Shown piece after piece: positions 23,651-34,281 of a DNA stretch of 64,000 bases. Both the position numbers and the translations under genes were made by a program. Numbering within the stretch: the stretch's first letter is position 1; the number at the start of each line of letters is the position of its first letter. The notes beneath the pieces were generated by a model. The model did not search any database. It was not told where the DNA came from and saw nothing but the letters and a program-made list of their open reading frames with translations. This DNA comes from Streblospio benedicti (lineage: Eukaryota > Annelida > Polychaeta > Spionida > Spionidae), in the NCBI GenBank assembly GCA_019095985.1, contig CM032669.1:35753756-35817755 (forward strand). Reading direction: 5' to 3'.

Positions 23651-26600
23651 TTACAATTCAGTGTGATTTGGAGCTTGCTCAACAGGTGTCTCTTTCCCAG
23701 TGTCACCCTTCATTGCTTCTAAAAATAAAAATATTTGCAAAATGGAAAATTGATAGATAGAAAAAAATGTTTTGATTGCTATTTTCTAACAAACAATTTA
23801 ATACAGGTCCGTAAAAACAGTAGGGTTCTACAATCATCGTTTCACCTATGAGAGAAAAAATAAATGTTCCGTATTTAGATTTATGCACCTCCATCTTACA
23901 AAATATATTTTTTTGTTAATTGAAATGAATACCTGAGATTTAGTCAATTTGAATAAATAAGACTCACTCTTTTTTTCCAATCTCTTCCTCTTTTCTTCTT
24001 GCTTTTTTTTCTTCCTACGCTCTTCATCCTTCAACCTTTTTTCCTCTTCTTTTTGCTTTCTTTTTTCTTCATCTTCCTTGGCTTTTTGCTCAAAGTCCAC
24101 CTTTTCCTCACCAGTCCATTCTTCATCCAAACAAGCTGTATATATATGTTTTTGTCAGAATTATACATTAAAATACAAAATTGTACTTTATGCTGTACTA
24201 TACAACATTGATAGTTGAATATAACTTCCTTCTCTGTCAGAGTGGGAGAACATGCGGTTAAACTTGACTCATAAGCTTAGACAAGATATTAATTTCAAAT
24301 ACTTACTATCATCTTTCCAACCAACACGGGGCAAGTAACGTTCTTTACACAAATACATCAACAGATTCTGATCTTGATGGTTGTAGTACCATTCTTCGAT
24401 GTCATCCTCATGATATTCAGCCATATTGAAACACTAAAGACAATAATGTTGAATGTAAAATTCGATTGTGAAATCTTATACTGAGAATGCATCTTTATAT
24501 ATGACAATTTGCTTCTTCATTTTCAAATATATTTATGTACCATAGATCATTCATTTTATATTCAATTAATAAATTCATATTCAGATACATTATTAACCAT
24601 GACTAGGTTTTGATTAACGATAATATTTAACGATTGCAAACTAAAGTTTGTTTAAAAACTGACCAACTATTACCCAATTTGATTATTAGGTGTTTGTAAT
24701 AATTTTCAATGTTAGCTAAAAAAATAAACAAAAAAATGACCCAATGTGGTAAAATTGCAAAATACATTCAGGAAAAGTGAGCAAAATACACATGGAAAGT
24801 CACCTTTCTATGCATTTTGGTAACTTCTGCTGAAGGTTTATCCCAAAGATCATACGGAATTCCCAATTCAACTTTTACACCCTTGTTACTGTAAAAACAG
24901 TATCAATTTTATTAATCGTATACACATAATTGACTGATTTTAACGCTTACATTAGGTTCACAATTACCCAGAATATCAAACAAAATGATTCACTTCACAC
25001 TAAAATTTTAGAAATTTGTATCATAACATTATAGCAGACAAAACAATTGCTTGTGCGGAAGACGTTTGTTGATATGTGAAAGCCCCTTTCATCTAGACGT
25101 CACACATGCGTTTAACAATCATAATCAATCATATATACAGTACTTTGAGTTCTTTATAAAATTATGATAATGTCAGTACTACATTTTACTTTAACAGGTT
25201 ATGGTCCGGTTTTGTAGCGCCGAAACAACCGGTCTCAAATTTTTTAACCATTCACTTAATAGACACAACAGTAGATTTCTTTATAATATTCCTTTCTTTG
25301 ATCTAATAGACCAAGTAATTTGCTAACCACAAATGGGTTTAATTTCAATTTTGTTATTATTTTCTTGTCATTCTTAATCCAATTGGAGCATTACAGTACA
25401 GTACTTTTTGACTGGAATGATAAAACTGCAGAGGGAATATATTTCTATCTAATAGACCGGGTAAGTGTGAACCTTGATGATAATTCTCACTTTTCTTTGC
25501 ATTTTGGTAACTTCTGCTGAGGGTTTGTCCCAAAGATCATACGGAATTCCAAGTTCAACTTTTACTCCTTTGTTACTGTAAAACAAGATAATTCAATGAA
25601 GCATCTATTATCATAGAATCCAACTTAAATTTCATATATTTTGTCGATTAACAGGTATCAATGAGACAGCACAGTAATTCTAAAACCTCGGTTGCCCATC
25701 TGGACGACCTAACTCAAAACATAGGTCGTTGGTTTTAATATTCTTATTGATGTTTCAAGAATCCTATGTTTATGTACAAAATGTATGCTGATATAAAAAC
25801 AATACTGACTGGCAAAAAATTGCCGGTTACAAAATCTTTTGAACTAGCAAAAACCATGAAATGTGGGCAGCCTTTTCAGACTAGTCAACTTGAAATCTGA
25901 GCCACCCTCACAAAACGAAAGTCATCGCTGACGACCAAACGACCTACTACTGTGCTGTCTGTCAATAAGTATAGAATGGCACCCAAAAATTGCACTATGC
26001 TATAGCTTGTGTTAGTTAATTCGAATTTCATTTCATTACCAGCTACCCTACTGGGACACAGAAATAACAAAACTTACACAAGTCCATGAAGTGTTTGAAA
26101 TGTTTCGCTCATTCCCTTTGCATATCTCCTGCTTCCGGCTCTTTCTGCATGAACATTGTACTCCAAGATATTATCACATATGTGAGGTTCATGAAGCGCT
26201 TCTGTTAGACGCAATTCACTAAAAGCAAAACACTAAACATGATTATTTTGTGGCGATTAACAAACTATTTGAGTGGTGTAGTGTGCTTGTCTGCAAATAT
26301 GATGTATTGCATTGCATTGGGGTGAAATGATAAAAATATACATGTAAATTATTTCATACTTATCAAATAGGCTTGACTACATTCCTTTCACCCATATGAA
26401 ATTTTATCACCAAACTTGTTTCTATGGAGCTATATACATTTTAAGGAATAATGTAGACATGATTGTATAAAGGTTACCATGTAACCAAAATTCAAACTTT
26501 TTTCATAGTTTTTGGATAACCTTCCTAACTATTAAAGTATGAGATCATCGCAATGATGTGCTAATTCCAATTAAGGGGGAAAGTTTTTATATCTACTTAC

Positions 26601-28111
26601 GATGTGAGATAGGCAAATTCTTTCTTTTTAAGTTCTAATCCATGACCAGTTCGTATAATCTCTTTGCTTTTGGCTGATTCAGCAAGGCGATTTTCAAATT
26701 CACTCACAAAGAATTTACAAACTGCAAATACAACAGCCACATGCATAGTTCAAGGATAGAATATGTGAGAGATTTTCAGCTTTGTATTGTTACATTTCAT
26801 GCCAGCTTTATGAAGAATATTACGATATACATGTATACGGAAAAAAAATCTTTACATCAAATAGTGACCAAAATGATTATATAACTACACGTAGATATAT
26901 ATATATTCAATTAAGTCCTCAGCATCTCGATATAAGATTATCAAATTGAGCCATACATGATCAAGATCAATTTTAATTAATCTTCCAGGCACAAATATTC
27001 AAAATAACCATAACAAACTTTCCACATAAATTTCCACATAGTTTTTTCAACATTTAATTTCCTTCTTCCAGACATGCAAAATAGAAAACAAATTTATATC
27101 TCCAATAAGGACTACTATACCAGAAGTGACAACTAATCCATAAATAATTAACATACTAAAACTTCAAAATGTTATATCCCAGATATCAATGCAACAATAT
27201 TTTAATATCAGTAGTTGAAAGGGGTCTAACACAAGAGGAATAATATTGATTAGAAACAGAAGAATGCACAGAAATATACAAAGTGTACATAAATAGAATG
27301 ACCACAAAATTTACACAAATACATCCTTTGCCCAATGATTCATCATCCCAACGATCAACTTACGAATTTCTGTATTCAAATCCTTTTTTAGTTGGAAGGT
27401 CTCCCAAGCCATAGCCAGTTTCTATGACTTGACGATACCTTCCACTTATTTCTAAACGACTTTGTAATTCGATAGCAAAAGTTTTGCAAACTGAAAGTAA
27501 TTAAAATGAAATATTTTGAAAATATAATTAATAATCAAACAATTAAAAATGAAACATAACATAAGATATAAAATTTCTGTATCCTATGTAAGTAAAATAC
27601 TAGTGAGCTCATTTAGTACCTCAAATATATTATATACTGCCCCTCATACTCATCAAAAATAGCCAATCCTCATATCTAATTATCTCACTCATATATTACA
27701 TGGTTGATGTCAAATGGCCAATCACAGAGTGCCAGATTTCCTTTCAGTGCTGAACTAGTTTAGACTATTTAACATAATCTGAACTTTAAACACAGCAGCT
27801 TTAAATCATTATCCATTTTTATTTTCATGACCAAGACAATTTGAACAGCGTAATGTTTGAGAGAAAAAAAAACACTTATCCAGAACAATTAACTACTTGT
27901 AAATATTACATCCAACCAAATTTTGAGCAATTGAGCCTCTATTTACTAGCTCTGTTAACTCACTTTCACAGGGAGTTGGTTCCCTTTTTTTAGGGTCAGT
28001 AGAAGTGTATACATCTTCTTCGTCATCGTCATCACCATGTCTAGCACTTGCACTTCTTAACAATAAAGCAATACAATACAAAGTTATTGCCTTTAGATAT
28101 AATCCTTTCAT
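23651..28111 (-). CDS. CNPY3: Canopy family protein (CNPY3/4-like), saposin-like ER co-chaperone
   Basis: Canopy proteins are ER-lumen saposin-fold factors; vertebrate CNPY3 (PRAT4A) helps fold Toll-like receptors with GRP94. Exons (minus): 27964-28111; 27364-27490 or 26601-26721; 26078-26218; 25491-25575 or 24804-24888; 24307-24433; 23968-24135; 23651-23718. With 27364-27490 and either exon 4, the total is 864 bp (287 aa); human CNPY3 has 278. Residues 1-23 are a signal peptide, followed by an acidic DDDDEED patch. Six cysteines in canopy spacing (CEIC, HIC, CFN, YLC, TCLDEEW) should form three disulfides. Family motifs include [14 protein letters not shown] and [13 protein letters not shown]. 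Residues about 217-265 are a very charged K/E helix. The protein ends HTEL, an ER-retrieval signal of KDEL type. CNPY3 and CNPY4 cannot be told apart here. Two exons are duplicated; see separate entries. Confidence 0.95.
24804..24888 (-). CDS. CNPY exon 4, version B (mutually exclusive with A)
   Basis: An 85-bp exon with the same phases as version A, acceptor gtttttacag, donor gtgact. It encodes [18 protein letters not shown] to TKMHRK. Differences from version A are mostly at third codon positions, and the flanking intron sequences are not alike. That argues for selection on the protein rather than a fresh copy or a haplotype artefact. Confidence 0.92.
25491..25575 (-). CDS. CNPY exon 4, version A
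   Basis: An 85-bp exon, phase 2 in and phase 0 out, acceptor tgttttacag, donor gtgaga. It encodes [18 protein letters not shown] to TKMQRK. It is nearly the same protein as version B (one His/Gln difference, in KMQRK against KMHRK), with several silent base changes. Length 1 mod 3 makes the two versions mutually exclusive. Confidence 0.92.
26601..26721 (-). CDS. CNPY exon 2, version B (mutually exclusive with A)
   Basis: A 121-bp exon with the same phases as version A (1 in, 2 out). Acceptor tatttgcag, donor gtaagt. It encodes [19 protein letters not shown] to EFAYLTS; the Cys, the RL pair, the TGHGL turn and the final Ser align with version A at roughly 40 per cent identity by eye. Both lengths are 1 mod 3, so joining A to B, or skipping both, shifts the frame. 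This forces a one-of-two choice. Confidence 0.92.
27364..27490 (-). CDS. CNPY exon 2, version A
   Basis: A 127-bp exon entering in phase 1 and leaving in phase 2. Acceptor actttcag, donor gtaagt. It encodes the stretch from [17 protein letters not shown] to KKGFEYRNS, which corresponds in human CNPY3 to the segment from VCKYVAVEL to YTKS. It completes the CxxC of the saposin core (CEIC) and holds the TGYGL turn. It competes with version B at 26601-26721. Confidence 0.93.
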
Positions 28112-28744
28112 ATTTATGCAGATATGCTTTTTCCTGTCAGCTCAGTTCACAAGCAGGAAGTAATTGATTTAGTTCTCTTTTACAGCGTGATGACTTTGAT
28201 GTGAAAGATTGTCGTGAATGGGTTTACCTTTGACAGGGAGATTAAAAAACATTTGTTGGGGAGGTGTTTGTATTTTATATCATGTGCATTGGTGAGTCTA
28301 TTATTTTTATCATTTGTGTTTAATTTTCTATTTAGATATTGTGGTTAGATTACTTTCGAACGTTACAAATTATTATGAAATCCATGCACATGCTTTCATA
28401 GTGATGTGTTTGAGCACAAGAATTTCATATTGACGTACGCTATGGTCCTTGATTATTCGTGAATTTGACAGTGGAGTTCGTGTTGACTGCCCAGAGTCCA
28501 CGAATTCTTAAATTACTTATACCTTTATACTATATTGGAGAATATTCTTACAGGTTAGACAAATTAAATATACTGTTATTGAATATTGGTGATTGGTTAT
28601 TTATTTAGTGGCGTATTAAACCTGATTTGAGCAAAAGTATTTTCTTCCGGGAGGGCGATAAACCAGTGACTCTGTAGATCCTGCTTCTGAGACAACGCCC
28701 ACTTGGGAAAAATCTCCGGGATAAATGTGTCAAACGTATACTTA

Positions 28745-29180
28745 ATAGTTACTTTACTTTACTTTATCCGTTTCAGTCTTTTTTAGGTCAGAGACCTGTT
28801 ACTGAAATGACTAATTACAATTTTATCTATTGCTCGTTTAACTTTTGCGTGGGAATGTTTTTTTTTAACATTTAAACTATAACATGTAGACACGATGACT
28901 CCAGTATTTATCCAGCCTGTTTTTAAACGAGTTCAGTGATGGTGCTGTGACAACTTCATCTGGGAGACTATTCCATAGATCTACAGCCCTGTGCCTAAAG
29001 AACTTTTGAGTTGCTGTTTTCTTGCACCTTTCCTTTTTCAGTCTCAAACTATTTCCTCTGGTAGATGCTGGGTTGTCATCCGGACTTATGGGTAGCGAGG
29101 CCACTTTATAGACATGATGAAGATATTTGTAGACCTCAATCATGTCTCCTCTTTCTCTAGTTGAGTTTGAAAGGTTGAAT
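28745..29180 (-). mobile_element. 3' end of a CR1/jockey-like LINE
   Basis: The minus-strand frame MIEVYKYLHHV, then KFFRHRAVDLWNSLPDEVV and FKNRLDKYW (28877-29143) is the characteristic C-terminal tail of CR1/L2/jockey-type reverse transcriptases. Downstream is a short 3' UTR that ends in a taaag tandem tail at about 28750. Everything upstream of the tail is absent: a typical 5'-truncated insertion. Confidence 0.8.
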
Positions 29181-29669
29181 TTGTCTTAGTGCGAATATAA
29201 ATCTAACCAATACCACACATACCTTCTAAAATGACTCGACATGGCTCAGTGCTGCGGTGTGAAAGTGCTAGTAGTACTTCTATTGATCACTGACCCCCCT
29301 GTGCAATAATTTGTGCATGGTCCCTTTGATGTGGAATAGCTATTTGAAGAACATTACGATGCCAAATACATTATATGTTACATTCCCAAGGATCTAGTTG
29401 TGGCATTAGGTTCGTCTAACAGTTGTCTTGTATATCTTCTAATATTTGTGTTTATAAAGACAACAAACGTTAGCGTGGTAATCTACTTTATTCCCGCTGT
29501 TCCGGGTGTCTCACACTCAATATATGTTAAACATAAAGTACTCCATAACATCTCCCACTTTTTTTTTAAAAGAAAAAAAAAGAGTTAAAACAAACATGAA
29601 CTTTTTAACAACATAAAGACACTTATTACTACTAGACATACTAAATCAGCAACAGTACATGAGTCCTAT

Positions 29670-31535
29670 TTACAAATTCATTTTGTCAGGGGCTTTTGAT
29701 ATGCAACCTGACCTGGTTGTATATTCACGTCTTTCACTTCCAGATTTTACTTTTATCGCAACATCACCACGTGCAGTTCCAACTCCTGCTATGCCGTTTT
29801 CTGCAAGCACAACAGGCGCATTAGGTGAAACACTTTTGGGAACGCATGGCATTCTTTCTATCACCTTGCCTCCTGGTACAGGAACTTGTGGCTGCATGGT
29901 TCTCGCGGTGGCTTCTGGAGGTGGGGCAGCTAGTCTCACCTGCACTCTGTTTCTTCTGACGACTCCTGATGGTGTATCAATTACATACGACCTAGGTGTT
30001 GGGACGTCTTTGACAACCCCATATAACCATGGTCTGCCTTTGTTGTGTGGAGACAGCTTCAGATACACGTAATCACCACAAACTGGTGAATCTACTTCAT
30101 TATTTCCCACCATTGTCTGTGAGAGCCACTTCTGGGGCCCCATGGCGTGCGATGTGTGCTTCAGTTTTGGCTGATATTGTGGCTGCCAGTGTGTCTGACA
30201 ACTCATCTATTTCTATGAAGTCTGAGTAGTGAACTACCGTCACCAGTTAGTGTGTATTCTCAAAGTAGCATATATTCTGGCTTATGAATTGCCAAGGATA
30301 ATCCGGAATCGGTTGTGACTTCATTGGCTCCTTTGGGTTCTGACACTGAAACTGGGCGCATCTGCCGCATGCAGTACACATATCTTGTATTTCAGTCTTT
30401 AAGCCGGGCCAGAATAAAATGTCCTTGCACATGCGGTAATTTGAACCTGCACCCAGGTGGGCTACATGAATTTTCTTCACTATTGTGCTTCTTGTTCCCG
30501 TGGGTATCACGACCTGTGTTCCTTTATACACTATTCCATCTTGAATTATCATTTCATCTCTAAATGTCCAGTATGGAGAGACAGATTGTGGTAATCTATA
30601 CTTAGAGTCTGGCCATCCCGTAACGATGACTGCTGCCAGCTCCTTCATGGTGGCATCCTTCATGGTCTCTGCTCTAAGTTTCATCAGTGTTTCTGACAAT
30701 ATGCCGTCATTTTTGGGTTTGTCATCTTCTAAGTCTAACCGGAATATTTCAAATTTGGCTTCCTTACTCTCATTAATATTTGGCAGCGTTGCTCGCGAGA
30801 GGGTGTCTGCCAGGTACATTGTACTTCCCTTTTTATACACCACTTTAATATTGTACCTTTGAAGGCGCATCATCATTTTCTGAAGTCTCCGCGGTGCTGA
30901 ACTCGAAGGTTTTTTAAAGATTGTCTCCAGTGGCTGGTGATCAGTGTGTATCGTCACCGTGAGTCCATAAATCCACTGATCCCATTTGTCACATGCTGAC
31001 ACAATGGCCAGGCACTCTTTCTATCTGTGCCCAGGCTTCTTCGTTAGGTCTCATTTGACAAGATGTGAATCCTACAGGCTGAAGCTTGCCACCATCATTT
31101 GGCTGAAGCAGGGAGGCTCCGAGCCCTGTCTGTGAAACATCTGCTTGTATGTAAACTGCTTTGTTTACATCAAAATATGATAAACATGGTGCCTGCGTAA
31201 TGAGATCTTTTGCTGTCTGAAATGCTGTATCATGCACAGATGACCATATGTATGGCTGGTCAGACTTGGTCAAATCATACAGGGGTTTTATGACAGTGGA
31301 CAGATTGGGGCAGAAAGTGCTCAGGTAGTTCACCATGCCACAAAACCTCATAACTGCATTGTTGTTCTCCGGAGTGGGCAACTCTGCTATGGCATTCACT
31401 TTTCGCGGGTCTGGGTGGAGGCCATCTTCAGAGATGACGGAGCCCATGGACGTTATTTTTTGCAACTGGAACTGTATCTTCTTCGGGTTCAATTTCAGGT
31501 TTTTTTCTGCGACTCGCTGAAAACAGAATACGTGG
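29670..31535 (-). mobile_element. Ty3/gypsy LTR retrotransposon fossil (pol part)
   Basis: On the minus strand, from high to low coordinates: a Ty3/gypsy reverse transcriptase end (KNLKLNPKKIQFQ, GSVISEDGLHPDP), RNase H (YIQADVSQTGLGASLLQ, TIHTDHQPLE, LADTLSRA), the integrase zinc-binding region (HVAHLGAGSNYRMCKD) and a C-terminal pol segment. No gag, no LTRs and no integrase core were found. The copy is incomplete, interrupted by a few breaks, and of moderate age. It ends abruptly where the plus-strand LINE at 31540 begins. Confidence 0.85.
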
Positions 31536-31539
31536 GCGT

Positions 31540-33650
31540 CTCCATGAATGCCAGAGCATCAACGCTAAGAAGGTTGAGTTCAGCCACATGATCACAAGTG
31601 TGAAGCTTATCTGGTCATAGGCACAGAGTCCTGGTTATCACCCAATGAAGGCACAAGTGAATTTTTTCCATCAGATACTTACCAGGTTGAAAGGCGTGAC
31701 AGGGACGATTCCTATGGTGGAGTATTCATTGCAGCAAAGAACGATCTCATCCTGGATAGACTACCAGAACTTGACAGACTGTGAGATTCTGTGGTGCAAA
31801 CTTGACGTGAGAGGATCCAAGACACTGTACGTGGGTGCATATTATAGGCCACACGAAGGAGACGAAGCCAGCCTTACTCAGCTTGAAGCTTTACTGGCTC
31901 GCGTCAGCCCAAACAAAAATATCCTTCTGGCTGGTGATTTCAACTTTCCAGGATGGGATTGGAAGAACCACGTAGTCAAGCCATGCAGGTACCCAACACT
32001 ACATCATCAGTTTGGGGATATGCTAGACGACATGAGTTGATTGTGAGTCCCACACGTGGCCCAAACACTCTGGATCTTGTTCTGTGCTCCAACCCAACCA
32101 GATGAGAGAAGGTGAGAGTCATCCCTTGCATTTCTGAACACGAAATCCCGCTAGTAGAATACGATTCTAAATATATTCGCCACAAACAGAAGAAGAGAGA
32201 GGTCCCACTCTACAGCAGGCCACGCTGCGACAGCTTCGGTCAACTGCTCCAGAAAGTTACCACACACATGGACGAAGTCTACACAATATCCAGTGTAGAT
32301 GACATGTGGGACATGTTTAAGGGCGCTGTGAGGAAAGGGATAAAGGACCATATCCCACACAAGACATGTAAGCAATGAGACCAGTTACCCCAACCATCAG
32401 AAGGCTGATCAGAAAAAGAGATAGTATTTGGAAGAAGAGCCGAAAAGATGAGAGGTACAGAGATAGAGCAAAGGCGGTGAAACAGCAGCTACAGAAGGAG
32501 ATGAGACAGGCCTATTGGACACACTTAGAGACAATTCTAACACCAGGAGAAGAGGCAGGAGAACACCGCTGCATGAAGAAATTCTGGTCGTTTATGAAAC
32601 ACAGTAGGAAGGCTAACATTGGAGTATCATCACTGAGAGAGGGAGGCATACTAACATCAGGCGCCAAAGAGAAAACAAACATTTTGAATAGACAATGTGT
32701 ATCCGTTTTCACCTGTGACACAGAATACCCAGCTGAACTTAACCTGCCAGACGGAAGTTTCCCTGTCATGAGGGACATTGAGATAACTCAGCCAGGTCTG
32801 CTCAAACTGTTACAACAGTTCAACGTGCACAAGGCTCCAGGTCCGGATGGCATCAGCCCTAGAGTACTGAAGGAGCTCTCCCATCATGTGGCACCGATGC
32901 TGACTATTATCTTCAGGAAGTCATATCTCACTGGGACAGTACCAAAGGATTGGAGACAAGCATACATCACCCCTATCTATAAGAAAGGGAATAAGAATGA
33001 TGCCTCAAATTACCGCCCAGTGTCCTTGACTTGCATAGCCTGCAAACTCGTGGAACACATCATCACCAGGAACCTGATGGGTCATGCCAGGACACACAAA
33101 ATACTCTACGAGCTACAACATGGATTCTGGGACTGCCGATCATGTGAAACACAGCTACTCGAGTTCACGCTGACATCACCAACAATATGCAGTGTGGACA
33201 GCAAACTGACATCCTTATAATGGACTTTATTAAGGCCTTTGACAAGGTCAGTCATACACGGCTCATCTTGAAGCTTCACCACTAATGGGTCCAGGAAAGG
33301 ACCAATGCATAAAATTCAAAACAGCCTAGTAGCTGTTGATAAAGACCGTTATATGTCCAATGTCCCAAGGATATCCAGGAGGACTACCAATATCCACGCC
33401 CTCTACGCACCGCAGTCAACCAAGGACTATCACCTAAAGTCCTTTTGCCCCCGTACCGTAAGGGACTGGAACAACCTCCCATCAGATACTGTGACAGCGC
33501 TGACCCTGGAGGCGTTCAAGTCACGGGTGGCAGGATTCTGAGTACCTGCTTTGTTTTTAGACTGCACTGTAAATTATAACACTGGTTTAATCCTTCGTAC
33601 ATGTTTCGCACCAAGCCATCTTGCATAATCTTCATAAGTGAAGGTGCAAG
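31540..33650 (+). mobile_element. CR1/jockey-like LINE with endonuclease and RT, internally deleted
   Basis: Plus-strand frames show an apurinic endonuclease domain (VIGTESWLSPNEG, GGVFIAAKNDL, LLAGDFNFPGWDWKN) and a reverse transcriptase N-terminal half (FNVHKAPGPDGISPRVLKEL, AYITPIYKKGNKNDASNYRP). After IMDFIKAFDKV the sequence jumps to the C-terminal tail (YHLKSFCPRTVRDWNNLPSD, stop at 33541). The YADD block is therefore deleted. Stops and frame changes lie between the domains. It is 5' truncated and abuts the Ty3/gypsy fossil, into which it may have inserted. Confidence 0.88.
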
Positions 33651-34079
33651 AATACCGGAAGAAGAATGCAATCTTCCGGGTTGTTAGCTTCTTTTTTTGA
33701 GGTCCATTCATTCATTTAGACCAGTCCCTAGATGGGCTTGTATGAAACGAAAAATTAAATAGTTGGTCAAATATACTGAATATGTAAAGTTGCATGAAGA
33801 TAGGTGATGTGATCGTCAAATTTTTTAAGCGTGCAAAAATTATAGTTAATTTTGATTAATTGTGTGTGTAAAGTTTTTCGTTTTATAACGTAATCGTTTC
33901 GCACGTCAGACGTACTGATGTACTTTCAGTATCATAGCAACAGTGTTGTTTACGATTTGAATTGTTGGCTTCATTTTATTATTATTGTGTAATTGTTCAT
34001 TTACTCATAGAAAATTTTACATCACAACAATTAAAGAATATTTTACCACAAGTGAATAAATATATGCATGTACACAGAG

Positions 34080-34178
34080 TGCATGCACCGGCAAACTGAC
34101 ATGCGTTTTCAAATTGGCACCTACATAATTTGGTGACTTGTTGGTTTGCTAGTGCATGGCAGTTTGCCGGTGAGTGCA
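34080..34178. mobile_element. Short MITE-like hairpin upstream of ARPC1
   Basis: Inverted ends of about 25 bp share ACCGGCAAACTG and its complement CAGTTTGCCGGT, separated by about 50 bp. It lies roughly 100 bp before the ARPC1 start codon, in the presumed 5' UTR intron or promoter. Non-coding. Confidence 0.65.
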
Positions 34179-34281
34179 TCTAACATTATAGTTGGAACAT
34201 TGCTGTAGATCTATATAACTTTATAATGTTATTTCTCTTTGGTGTAGAGATCTAAAAACGAAAAAGAAGAAAAACAGCATC

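Larger units (their letters stand above)
28112..34247. other. Intergenic region between CNPY and ARPC1 (head to head)
   Basis: The two genes face away from each other, so both promoters must lie in this interval. The middle is filled by LINE and Ty3/gypsy remains (about 28.75-33.65 kb). No TATA box or other promoter element was identified. 28112-28740 and 33660-34070 hold nothing recognisable. Confidence 0.6.

Noticed and set aside
24804-25575. CNPY exon 4 duplication as a haplotype or assembly artefact
   Set aside because: The exons differ mainly at silent sites and the flanking introns are unrelated, unlike two alleles. Not fully excluded without reads.
29659-30072. A 137-codon plus-strand frame
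   Set aside because: Antisense of the Ty3/gypsy fossil's C-terminal pol segment.
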